Shown: in pieces, positions 1 to 5,011 of the stretch
Layout: every line of letters begins with the position of its first letter
How positions within the stretch are numbered: position 1 is the first letter of the stretch
Assembly: GCA_013330925.1 (NCBI GenBank)
Contig: DUHJ01000043.1
Location: 1-6,788 of the forward strand
DNA: 6,788 nt
From: Candidatus Poseidoniaceae archaeon
Lineage (GTDB): Archaea; Thermoplasmatota; Poseidoniia; Poseidoniales; Poseidoniaceae
Reading direction: 5' to 3'
Made by a program: the position numbers and the translations under genes
Notes under the pieces: generated by a model
The model's database searches: none
Told to the model about the DNA's origin: nothing
The model's input: the letters and a program-made list of their open reading frames with translations, nothing else

Positions 1-435
1 ACCTTCCATCGTGGCGTCCGCCGCCGCTTGGAAGCGGTACCCGCCGATGCTGCCGCCAACCACGGCGACGGCTGCACCCACAACGCTGAGCCGAGGACCC
101 CATGGCTTCAGCGCGTAGAGGCCGATGCTTCCCACCGCCACCAAGGACATGCCCGCAACGAGTGAGATGCCGCGCCATGCGTAAGCCCCGGATTCACGCG
201 CCTCATCATGGAAGGCCTGGTACTGCTCTGGGGTGACCTCGACGTCGTCGTTAAGGTTGGGAGTTTCAATGGTCAAATCGACTTGCCCCGCAGGGAGGTC
301 CTCGAGGGCGCCTTGCTGAAGGGCATCCGCACCAGCAAGGCACAGAAGCACCGCTCCAAAGAACAGCAGCACCGCGATGGAGCGAGGCCCGCGCCGGTCG
401 GGTCGAGGTTCGATCGACCAAGGGTCCATCGTCAT
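1..435 (-). CDS. small membrane protein, 3' end outside window (partial)
   Basis: 145 codons are visible and the frame is still open at the left edge, so the C-terminus is missing. I do not recognise a family. The start is ATG at 435 (a second in-frame ATG is at 429), with an SD-like GGAGG at 443-447, 7 nt upstream, inside the end of the thioesterase gene. An N-terminal Arg/Pro-rich stretch (residues 9-18) is followed by a hydrophobic segment at about 20-36, which may be a signal anchor. A polar, acidic stretch (about 40-86) comes next, then two hydrophobic segments at about 89-109 and 116-132 that are Gly/Ala/Val-rich. This suggests an integral membrane protein with a loop of about 50 residues between the first two helices. 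It begins 2 nt after the stop of the thioesterase gene, so the two are almost certainly one transcript and probably translationally coupled. Function unknown. Confidence 0.82.
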   Translation of the reverse strand, partial: MTMDPWSIEPRPDRRGPRSIAVLLFFGAVLLCLAGADALQQGALEDLPAGQVDLTIETPNLNDDVEVTPEQYQAFHDEARESGAYAWRGISLVAGMSLVAVGSIGLYALKPWGPRLSVVGAAVAVVGGSIGGYRFQAAADATMEG

Positions 436-437
436 CC

Positions 438-860
438 TCACCCCTCCTCTGGCGGCCCACAGGCCTGCAGACCTTCACGCAAGTCGTCTGGAACAGGTCG
501 TGGTTCCATGGTGCGCATGTCCACACCGACGGTGACTTGCCTCGAGGTCCACACCTGTTGGCCAAGATCGTCTTCAAGCTCGTACCGCCACACCACGCTG
601 GTGGAGCCCACCGATTCGATCCACATCGTCATCACCGCCGTTCGTCCGTAGCGAAGCGGGCCATGGAAGGTGGAGGTGATGTCGACCACGGGATAGCCGA
701 GGTGACGTTCCGTCACCAGGGTGGCGTACTCCACACCGCACATTTCCGTCCACGCCTCTTCGAAACACCGGTGTGCCAAATCGTAAATGCGCGGATAGTA
801 GGTGATGTTGGCCAAATCGACCATCGGAAAATCCACGCGTCGCCTGACGGTCACCGCCAT
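438..860 (-). CDS. acyl-CoA thioesterase-like hotdog protein (4HBT/YbgC family)
   Basis: A 140-residue protein, the usual size of a single-domain 4-hydroxybenzoyl-CoA thioesterase/YbgC-type enzyme, which hydrolyses acyl-CoA thioesters in the cytoplasm. The N-terminal part VDFPMVDLANITYYPRIYD (residues 9-27) aligns with the family's substrate-binding strand and central helix. Asp15, in the D-x-A-N-I-x-Y-Y-P stretch, falls where the catalytic Asp of Pseudomonas 4HBT sits. The helix ending FEEAW and the following G-V are also family-like. Alternating hydrophobic strands (residues 50-115) fit the rest of the hotdog sheet. The substrate cannot be read from sequence. I chose ATG at 860 because the family match starts right there; a GTG at 908 in the same frame would add 16 unconserved residues and lies only about 10 nt past the TATA element, so it would probably not be in the transcript. 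The downstream membrane gene follows after 2 nt. Confidence 0.85.
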   Translation of the reverse strand: MAVTVRRRVDFPMVDLANITYYPRIYDLAHRCFEEAWTEMCGVEYATLVTERHLGYPVVDITSTFHGPLRYGRTAVMTMWIESVGSTSVVWRYELEDDLGQQVWTSRQVTVGVDMRTMEPRPVPDDLREGLQACGPPEEG

Positions 861-916
861 GGCTCGGGTTTTGGGACCTGAGCCATGAACCCTCGTCGGG
901 AACCGCACCCGTCGGG

Positions 917-923
917 CTTATAT
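917..923. promoter_or_regulatory. TATA box shared by tRNA-Arg (+) and thioesterase operon (-)
   Basis: CTTATAT reads as an archaeal TATA box on the plus strand, with its centre about 28 nt before the first base of the tRNA, the normal TATA-to-start spacing in archaea. The complement ATATAAG also reads as a TATA box and would put a minus-strand start near 892-895, about 32-35 nt upstream of the thioesterase ATG at 860. It is the only AT-rich patch in a GC-rich intergenic stretch. Whether both directions are used cannot be told from sequence; no clear purine-rich BRE is visible on the plus side. Confidence 0.6.
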
Positions 924-947
924 CGGGTCGGCAGGTCGCCGGAGCGA

Positions 948-1024
948 GGCCTGTTAGGGTAGTCTGGATATCCTTCATCCCTGCGGAGGATGAGACCCGT
1001 GTTCGAATCGCGGACGGGCCGCCA
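948..1024 (+). tRNA. tRNA-Arg (anticodon GCG)
   Basis: A complete cloverleaf folds by eye. The acceptor stem is GGCCTGT (948-954) with ACGGGCC (1014-1020), 7 bp including one G-T wobble. The anticodon stem CATCC/GGATG (976-980 and 988-992) encloses the loop CTGCGGA (981-987) with anticodon GCG at 983-985, reading CGC and CGT codons. The T-arm CCGTG/CGCGG holds the loop TTCGAAT (1002-1008). The D-loop AGTCTGGATA carries G18G19 and A20, an arginine identity base, and G15 can pair with C48. The discriminator is G1021 and the CCA tail (1022-1024) is encoded. The D-stem is weak: three pairs, one of them G-T, then a T-T mismatch. No intron is present. A TATA box sits at 917-923. The gene is convergent with the HAD hydrolase gene, whose stop is 27 nt beyond the CCA. 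Confidence 0.95.
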
Positions 1025-1052
1025 ACCCACACAGTAAGACGACGTCTTGGGT
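1025..1052 (+). other. imperfect hairpin between tRNA-Arg and the convergent HAD gene
   Basis: Directly after the tRNA CCA, AAGAC (1036-1040) and GTCTT (1044-1048) form a perfect 5-bp stem with a 3-nt loop. ACCCA (1025-1029) can pair with TGGGT (1048-1052) as an outer stem, leaving a bulge of about 6 nt on the 5' side. It could help end transcription or tRNA processing between convergent genes, but there is no T-run, which archaeal termination normally uses. It may be chance. Confidence 0.25.
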
Positions 1053-1717
1053 CAAGGGATGCGCCATTGCACCTGATCCCACCCTCGCGATGCTGCTTCC
1101 TTTGCCAACGCCCCCTCGGGGTTCACGGCCATGGCATGACCGCATTCCCGCATGAACCAGCTGTCGGCGTGGGTGTTGCCGTAGGCCCAACATTGCGCGA
1201 GGTCATGCCCGTTGGCTTCGGCGTCGGCCATGACCACAGGGGCCTTGCCCTTGCGACGGGGCACGGACCAACCTCGCTCTGAGCCGGACAAGCGACCCGT
1301 GCGTTGAGCGGGTCCACATCCGTACGTGGCGTCCATGCCGAGGTGACGTCCCATCGCTTCGGCCATCGGCGCAACGGTGGCGGTCACCAAGATGCAGCGG
1401 TGGCCCTGTTCGCGGTGCCAGGCAAGCCGCTCAAGCGCCTCCTTTGGCACGCGTGGCATGAGCACATCTCTGGCGAGTTCTTCGGAGAGCGTTTCCAGCG
1501 TCTCCCACGTTGCGCCCGTGAAATGCCCGCGGTTTCGCAAGGCGTCGTACGGTGCTCGGCCCCTCAAGAGGTTGACCAACGTGCGGAGGGACCAGGACGT
1601 CAGTCCGACGGGAAGCCGCCAAGGACGGCGTCGAAGCAAGGTGCCGGTCAGTGTCTTTTCGCTTGAGGCATCGAGCAGCGTCCCGTCGAGGTCGAAGTAC
1701 GCCGCGACCTCGCCCAT
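1052..1717 (-). CDS. HAD superfamily hydrolase, subfamily IB (phosphoserine phosphatase-like)
   Basis: A cytoplasmic phosphatase-type enzyme of 221 residues. HAD motif I is FDLDGTLLD (residues 8-16): Asp9 would be the nucleophile and Asp11 the general acid. A helical cap insertion (about 20-90) between motifs I and II marks subfamily I. Motif II is ILVTATVAP with Thr112. The motif III lysine is in RRKGK (156 or 158). Motif IV is YGNTHADSWFM (179-189), where the usual first Asp is Asn181 and the second, Asp185, is kept. The layout resembles the HAD-IB/SerB group acting on small phosphomonoesters; the substrate is unknown, and the strong cap differences argue against calling it SerB. I prefer ATG at 1717, eight residues before the nucleophile as is usual; GTG at 1741 would add eight residues rich in Pro/His. 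It ends convergently with tRNA-Arg and lies 39 nt after the winged-helix gene. Confidence 0.85.
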   Translation of the reverse strand: MGEVAAYFDLDGTLLDASSEKTLTGTLLRRRPWRLPVGLTSWSLRTLVNLLRGRAPYDALRNRGHFTGATWETLETLSEELARDVLMPRVPKEALERLAWHREQGHRCILVTATVAPMAEAMGRHLGMDATYGCGPAQRTGRLSGSERGWSVPRRKGKAPVVMADAEANGHDLAQCWAYGNTHADSWFMRECGHAMAVNPEGALAKEAASRGWDQVQWRIP

Positions 1718-1756
1718 GCCGTGAGGACGGGGGTCCGCCACATGGGCGTTGCGTCG

Positions 1757-2056
1757 TCAGCGCTCAGGAACCACGTCGTGTCCGATCTCTCCGTACACGC
1801 GACGGCCGGCCGCATGGTCTTGCCACCAGGTCAATTTGTCCGCAAGATAGCGGGGGATGAAGAAACCGATTTTTCGCGGGGTAAGGCCATGGTTTCGCAT
1901 GGCCCGATCGTTGGCCAATTCTGCCACGATGGATTGCGCAGAACAGCCGGGATTGGCGAGGACAAATCGCAGCACCTCATGCTTCAGTCGTTCGAGGCGT
2001 GCACGCTTTTGACTCCCAGTTCCAACCCTTCGAGGCATCGAAAAGGAAACCGACAT
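1757..2056 (-). CDS. small winged-helix-like protein, possible DNA-binding regulator
   Basis: A 99-residue basic protein. After a basic, flexible N-terminus (residues 1-16), helix 1 is predicted at about 17-34. A turn (NPGCS, 35-39) leads to helix 2 at about 40-54, and LTPRKIGFFIPRYL (58-71) looks like the recognition helix. A beta-hairpin-like end follows (WWQD, then AGRRVYGEI, 77-91), as in a wing. This order fits a winged helix-turn-helix, but I see no family-specific signature, so DNA binding is an inference. The start may be ATG at 2056 or the in-frame ATG at 2038 (Met7). A TATA-like TTATAG at 2060-2065 lies about 25 nt from 2038, which would suit a leaderless transcript starting there. 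It sits between the HAD gene and an unknown beta-rich gene, all on the same strand. Confidence 0.7.
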   Translation of the reverse strand: MSVSFSMPRRVGTGSQKRARLERLKHEVLRFVLANPGCSAQSIVAELANDRAMRNHGLTPRKIGFFIPRYLADKLTWWQDHAAGRRVYGEIGHDVVPER

Positions 2057-2059
2057 CTA

Positions 2060-2065
2060 CGGCTA
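2060..2065 (-). promoter_or_regulatory. possible TATA element for the winged-helix gene
   Basis: TTATAG on the minus strand is the only TATA-like hexamer in the 32-nt gap before the winged-helix gene. It is too close to ATG 2056 to serve it, but is correctly spaced (about 25 nt) for a transcript beginning at the in-frame ATG at 2038. The match to the archaeal consensus is only moderate. Confidence 0.3.
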
Positions 2066-2088
2066 TAACGGTCCTGTGGGACCTCCCC

Positions 2089-2442
2089 TCACGCGATGTG
2101 CACAGGAAGCGTGGTCTTCCAGTTGGCGTTGGCGAGTTTCTTCGCCTTGCCGTCCGCAACGATGGGGTGGATGATGTTGAGGCGACCGTGCATGCCGGTC
2201 ACGCTGAACTTGACGCGAAGGGTCACGGCGCGGTCGGCCATCATCGCGTTGATCTGCTCTTGATCGAGGGGGATCTCCGCCATGGTGCTGCCGTCGGTTT
2301 GGCTGCGCACGATGAGGGTGGTGTGCTCAAAGTGGAGCGAAGGACGGAAATCGTAGTCGCCTGGGTGCTCCATCTGTACCGCGAGGTCCACGGAAAGACC
2401 GTCGCGGATGCCGACACGGCTGACCTCAACTTCACCGACCAT
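2089..2442 (-). CDS. hypothetical protein, beta-rich, 117 aa
   Basis: I do not recognise this protein. It has no signal peptide, membrane segment, cysteine or obvious catalytic motif. The pattern of alternating hydrophobic residues suggests a mostly beta fold: strands at about 17-24 (SVDLAVQM), 36-47 (LHFEHTTLIVRS) and 73-84 (VTLRVKFSVTGM), with one acidic helix in between (DQEQINAMMADR, 60-71). The C-terminus is basic and polar, with KAKKLANANWKTT at about 99-111. The start is ATG at 2442 with no clear SD; a second ATG upstream (2456) is in another frame. Minus-strand neighbours lie 61 nt upstream (lipoprotein) and 32 nt downstream (winged-helix gene), so it may be co-transcribed with either. 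Codon use resembles the flanking genes, so it is probably real and cytoplasmic. Confidence 0.72.
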   Translation of the reverse strand: MVGEVEVSRVGIRDGLSVDLAVQMEHPGDYDFRPSLHFEHTTLIVRSQTDGSTMAEIPLDQEQINAMMADRAVTLRVKFSVTGMHGRLNIIHPIVADGKAKKLANANWKTTLPVHIA

Positions 2443-2503
2443 GGGACTCGTTCCATGCCAGCGGCCGGGCCTTCATAGCCTTGTCCGCCGCATCAGGTCG
2501 GGC

Positions 2504-3685
2504 TCATTCGTAGGCGATCTCCACCAAGCGAGGAACGAGGACGGTGATTCGGACTTCAAGCGTCCAATCGTTGCCGGGATCGGGGTCGGGGGCACCGGGA
2601 ATCAGCCCGTCGGGGTCAGATTGGTCGGCGATCACGGCCCACGTCCAATTCCCTTGGCCAAATCGAGCGCCGGGTTGGTTCATGACACGTGCGAGAACCT
2701 CCTCCGCTGAATTGCCTTCGTAGATGGCGTCCTCCGGAGTTGGGTTCAGTCCATCGTCTTCCATTTCGGCAGATGCAGGCGTGTTCTGAGTGATGTTTCC
2801 CGGCGTGGTTTGGGCCCGTTTGATGTAGCCGTCCGCGGGCACCTCAACCACGAGGGTGAAATTGTCCGACGGCACCAGGACGTCCTGTTCGAGTTCCAAC
2901 AAGGCCTCGTAGGCCATGATTCGCACACCTTCTCCAGGAAGGTGGTTTGCTTCCCATCGGTCGCCTTGGTCGAGGTAGCCGTCCCACGACACGGATACGG
3001 TCTCCTCAACCCAACTGAGGGCAAAGCGGCGTGCGGTGACGTTCAATTCGAACTCCTCGGTGACGATGCCCCCGTCGGTGTCCTCGACGGTCAGACGCCC
3101 GCGAATCAGGCCGCTGGTCTCGGTCGGGATGAGCACCTCGGGCGTGATGGCGTCGGCGTCGTCTTCGGGCTGGCCGTTGCCGTCGCTGTCCACCGCGAGG
3201 TTGAGGTCCCACACGAAACTCAGCGGTGCACCCTCGGGATCGGTAGAGCCGCTGGCATCGAGCAAGGCGGTGTCTCCAGAGCGGATCATGGACGGCACAT
3301 CGAGCACAATTTCTGGCGCGCCGTTGACGGTCACCAGCGAGGAGGATTGGTCTTCGCCGCCCTGGTCGTTGACCACTGTGACCGACACGGTGTAGATGCC
3401 AAACGCGGGGTAGCGGTGGGAGGTGAAGCCGATGACGGTCGTTGCGGTGGTGCCGTCGCCGAAGTCCCAATTCCATTCGGTCAGCACGCCTTCCACGGCT
3501 TCGGATGCGCGAGCGTCAAGCGTGACCATCTCGCCTTCTTGAATCACCGAGGGGTACACCTCGAGGTTGGCCTTCGGGTTCACGGTGAGGTCGAGGGCTT
3601 CCATGCAGCCCGGCAAAAGCAGGCTTCCCATCATCAGGACGAGCATGGCGAAGGCACGCCGTGTGGACCTCCCGTCCCGCTCCAT
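2504..3685 (-). CDS. PKD-domain lipoprotein, predicted cell-surface protein
   Basis: A 393-residue exported protein. A basic N-terminus (RSTRR) and hydrophobic core (about 11-24) end in a lipobox LLPGC, so Cys27 would be lipid-modified and anchor the protein outside the membrane. PKD-like beta domain 1 covers about 38-120 with the classical motif WDFGDGT (73-79). Domain 2, about 122-218, has DASGSTDPEG (143-152) and WDL, and contains an Asp-rich loop DSDGNGQPEDDAD (166-178) resembling a calcium-binding loop. The remainder (220-393) is another beta-rich region without a family I can name; it includes a Thr/Asn/Pro-rich linker. PKD domains serve in protein-protein or carbohydrate contact; no enzymatic domain is visible, so binding or cell-envelope structure is likely. 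I chose ATG at 3685 because the frame upstream to 3829 encodes Trp/Arg-rich sequence that overlaps the neighbouring gene and lies before the signal peptide. Confidence 0.9.
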   Translation of the reverse strand: MERDGRSTRRAFAMLVLMMGSLLLPGCMEALDLTVNPKANLEVYPSVIQEGEMVTLDARASEAVEGVLTEWNWDFGDGTTATTVIGFTSHRYPAFGIYTVSVTVVNDQGGEDQSSSLVTVNGAPEIVLDVPSMIRSGDTALLDASGSTDPEGAPLSFVWDLNLAVDSDGNGQPEDDADAITPEVLIPTETSGLIRGRLTVEDTDGGIVTEEFELNVTARRFALSWVEETVSVSWDGYLDQGDRWEANHLPGEGVRIMAYEALLELEQDVLVPSDNFTLVVEVPADGYIKRAQTTPGNITQNTPASAEMEDDGLNPTPEDAIYEGNSAEEVLARVMNQPGARFGQGNWTWAVIADQSDPDGLIPGAPDPDPGNDWTLEVRITVLVPRLVEIAYE

Positions 3686-3712
3686 GATAGGATACGGATG
3701 CCCATTCCTTCT

Positions 3713-3726
3713 GAACCGTCCGGTTC
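3713..3726. repeat. 14-bp inverted repeat before the lipoprotein gene
   Basis: GAACCG-TC-CGGTTC is a perfect 6+6 bp palindrome with a 2-bp centre. It lies in the 49-nt gap between the acidic-protein stop and the lipoprotein start, about 28 nt upstream of that start. It could be an operator for a dimeric regulator; with a 2-nt loop it is unlikely to form a hairpin. No TATA box is visible beside it. Confidence 0.35.
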
Positions 3727-3734
3727 GTCCAGCG

Positions 3735-4115
3735 TCATTCCCCGTCGTTCTCAAACTCAATTTCATCGGGCAGGTCACCCACCACGGGCGCATCGGCCAA
3801 CGGATCAGCCAACTCGTCCAGGTCCTCATGAACGACCACGTTCAATTCGGAATGATCGATGCTGGGCTCCACTGGGCCATCGTCAAGCAAGGCCGCGACA
3901 TCCACGTCCCCCACGTCGTATTCTGGCGTCGGAGTTGGCGCTGCTTCCTCTGGATGGACGATCACCGTTGGGCCGTCCAACAAGGCTCCTGCGGCCTCAA
4001 CGGTGTCCTTTCGAGTGGCGGCAAGATGCTTCACGTCAGCTTCGAGAAGGCCTGCGTTTGGGTCCTCTTCCTCTTCTTGATCCTCGGGGGCCGCCTTGCG
4101 CTTCCACCAACCCAT
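3735..4115 (-). CDS. acidic low-complexity hypothetical protein
   Basis: 126 residues with a short basic, Trp-rich head (MGWWKRK) and then an acidic body: a DQEEEED run at about 12-18, then many Asp, Glu, Ala and Pro to the C-terminus, which ends in an acidic tail. No cysteine or membrane segment is seen, and helix is likely only at about 20-45. Most of it is predicted disordered. I know no family for it. The composition could suit an adaptor, a partner of a basic protein or a salt-adapted tether, but none of these is supported further. ATG at 4115 is preferred; the frame continues upstream to a TTG at 4136, which would add seven residues. The lipoprotein gene follows 49 nt after its stop. 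It is divergent from the exonuclease gene, with 77 nt between the starts. Confidence 0.7.
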   Translation of the reverse strand: MGWWKRKAAPEDQEEEEDPNAGLLEADVKHLAATRKDTVEAAGALLDGPTVIVHPEEAAPTPTPEYDVGDVDVAALLDDGPVEPSIDHSELNVVVHEDLDELADPLADAPVVGDLPDEIEFENDGE

Positions 4116-4165
4116 GGGCTTCGATTTCGGCACCAAGCAAGGACCCTGCGGTGAGCGGAGAGGTT

Positions 4166-4176
4166 GAAGGAGGGGG
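4166..4176 (+). promoter_or_regulatory. purine-rich SD-like stretch before the exonuclease gene
   Basis: GAAGGAGGGGG lies 16-26 nt before the chosen ATG at 4193. That is too far for ordinary spacing. The in-frame TTG at 4187 would lie only 13 nt after the GGAGG core, and a closer GTG at 4176 is out of frame. It may still recruit ribosomes, so the exact start of the exonuclease is open to about two codons. No TATA box is apparent in this 77-nt divergent gap (4116-4192). Confidence 0.35.
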
Positions 4177-4192
4177 TGCAGAACCGTTGTGC

Positions 4193-5008
4193 ATGGCCGT
4201 TGACCCGCTTGCAGGTGAGCGGGTCTTGGCCTTCGACACCGAAACGACGGGGATTTCCACCACGCGCTCCCGCATCGTTCAATTCGCCCTCGTTGGAAGC
4301 GATGCCGACGGGGAGCCTGTCCACATTGAGCATCTCATCGACCCTCGCTGCCCAATCCCCATCGACGCCAGCCGCGTGCATGGGATCTACGACGGGGACG
4401 TCCGCGGTGCACCCCTCTTTCGCGACGTGGCCGACGAACTCTTCGACGCCATCGAAGGCTCGGTCTTGGTCGGGCACAACGTTCGGCGTTTCGACATGGG
4501 CATGGTCGAGGCGGAATTCATGCGCCTCGGCCGGCTTCCACCTCGCCCCAAGGCCGTGCTTGACACGCTCGAAGCGGCACGGCGGTTGAAGGTCGGTCGG
4601 CCGCACAACCTCGGTTCCTTGTGCCAGCGCCACGGCATCCGGCTTGAGAAGGCGCACACGGCCGGTGCAGATGCGGCGGCTTCCTTGATGCTGTTGTGGC
4701 GCTTCACCGTCGACCACGCACACGCATTTCGACGCTCCATCGAGGAACTGGAGCACTGGCTCATCCACGGAGAGGCGCGGCGCGATGCACAAGCCCTTGG
4801 ACGTGGGTTGCAGGACCTCGCGCCACTGGACGCAGAGGGACGGATTCGAAAGGACGAGGGGCGGTTTATCCTCGCTTTTGGGCGCCACCGAAGCCGAAGT
4901 TTGCGAGAGGTTGCGGCGGAGGACCCTGGTTACCTGAACTGGTTGCTTTCGCCTGCCTCGGGGCTTGCCCCTGAAGACGTGGACGTGCTCAAGGCCCACT
5001 TGAACTGA
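4193..5008 (+). CDS. DnaQ-like DEDDh 3'-5' exonuclease with ExoX-type C-terminal domain
   Basis: A 271-residue exonuclease of the RNase T/DNA polymerase III epsilon superfamily, predicted to remove nucleotides from DNA or RNA 3' ends with two metal ions. All five catalytic residues are visible: Asp15 and Glu17 in FDTETTG (ExoI), Asp101 in HNVRRFD (ExoII), and His155 and Asp160 in HTAGAD (ExoIII, DEDDh type). The nuclease domain covers about 10-175. A linker helix follows (176-200), then a C-terminal domain at about 220-271 with FGRHRSRSLREVAAEDPGYL (229-248) and NWLL. This resembles the F-G-K/R...Y-L-x-W-L-L domain found at the end of ExoX-like exonucleases. ATG at 4193 is chosen because the family begins about 12 residues before the first Asp; an in-frame GTG at 4151 is less likely. 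The open frame reaches back to 2810, but that part is antisense to the lipoprotein and acidic protein. It converges with the next gene with no gap. Confidence 0.9.
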   Translation: MAVDPLAGERVLAFDTETTGISTTRSRIVQFALVGSDADGEPVHIEHLIDPRCPIPIDASRVHGIYDGDVRGAPLFRDVADELFDAIEGSVLVGHNVRRFDMGMVEAEFMRLGRLPPRPKAVLDTLEAARRLKVGRPHNLGSLCQRHGIRLEKAHTAGADAAASLMLLWRFTVDHAHAFRRSIEELEHWLIHGEARRDAQALGRGLQDLAPLDAEGRIRKDEGRFILAFGRHRSRSLREVAAEDPGYLNWLLSPASGLAPEDVDVLKAHLN

Positions 5009-5011
5009 TCA
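5006..5011. other. abutting stop codons of two convergent nuclease genes
   Basis: The exonuclease ends with TGA at 5006-5008 and the PD-(D/E)XK nuclease ends, on the other strand, with TGA at 5011-5009. Together they make the palindrome TGATCA, with no base between the genes. Both transcripts must therefore terminate inside the opposite gene, which gives antisense overlap of their 3' ends. Confidence 0.95.

Noticed and set aside
208..651. 147-codon plus-strand open frame
   Set aside because: It lies antisense to the membrane protein and thioesterase genes, has no motif, and carries Arg/Ser/Pro-rich shadow composition.
948..1024. tRNA-Arg as an integration (att) site of a mobile element
   Set aside because: No integrase gene and no second copy of the tRNA 3' end is visible nearby. 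The flanking genes look chromosomal.
3006..3476. 156-codon minus-strand Arg/His-rich frame
   Set aside because: It is an out-of-frame reading of the lipoprotein gene with extreme Arg content, a common artefact in GC-rich DNA.
3686..3829. N-terminal extension of the lipoprotein frame by 48 residues
   Set aside because: It is Trp/Arg-rich, overlaps the acidic-protein gene and precedes a proper signal peptide with lipobox that begins at 3685.
2810..4192. Long plus-strand open frame continuous with the exonuclease, adding about 460 residues before it
   Set aside because: It is antisense to the PKD lipoprotein and the acidic protein, which have clear domain or composition signals. The extra part is Arg/His/Gly/Pro-rich with no motif, and the DnaQ family starts at about 4193.
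4031..4999. 322-codon minus-strand open frame opposite the exonuclease
   Set aside because: It is the antisense of a gene with all five DEDDh residues; high GC keeps the complementary frame open. No domain is visible in it.
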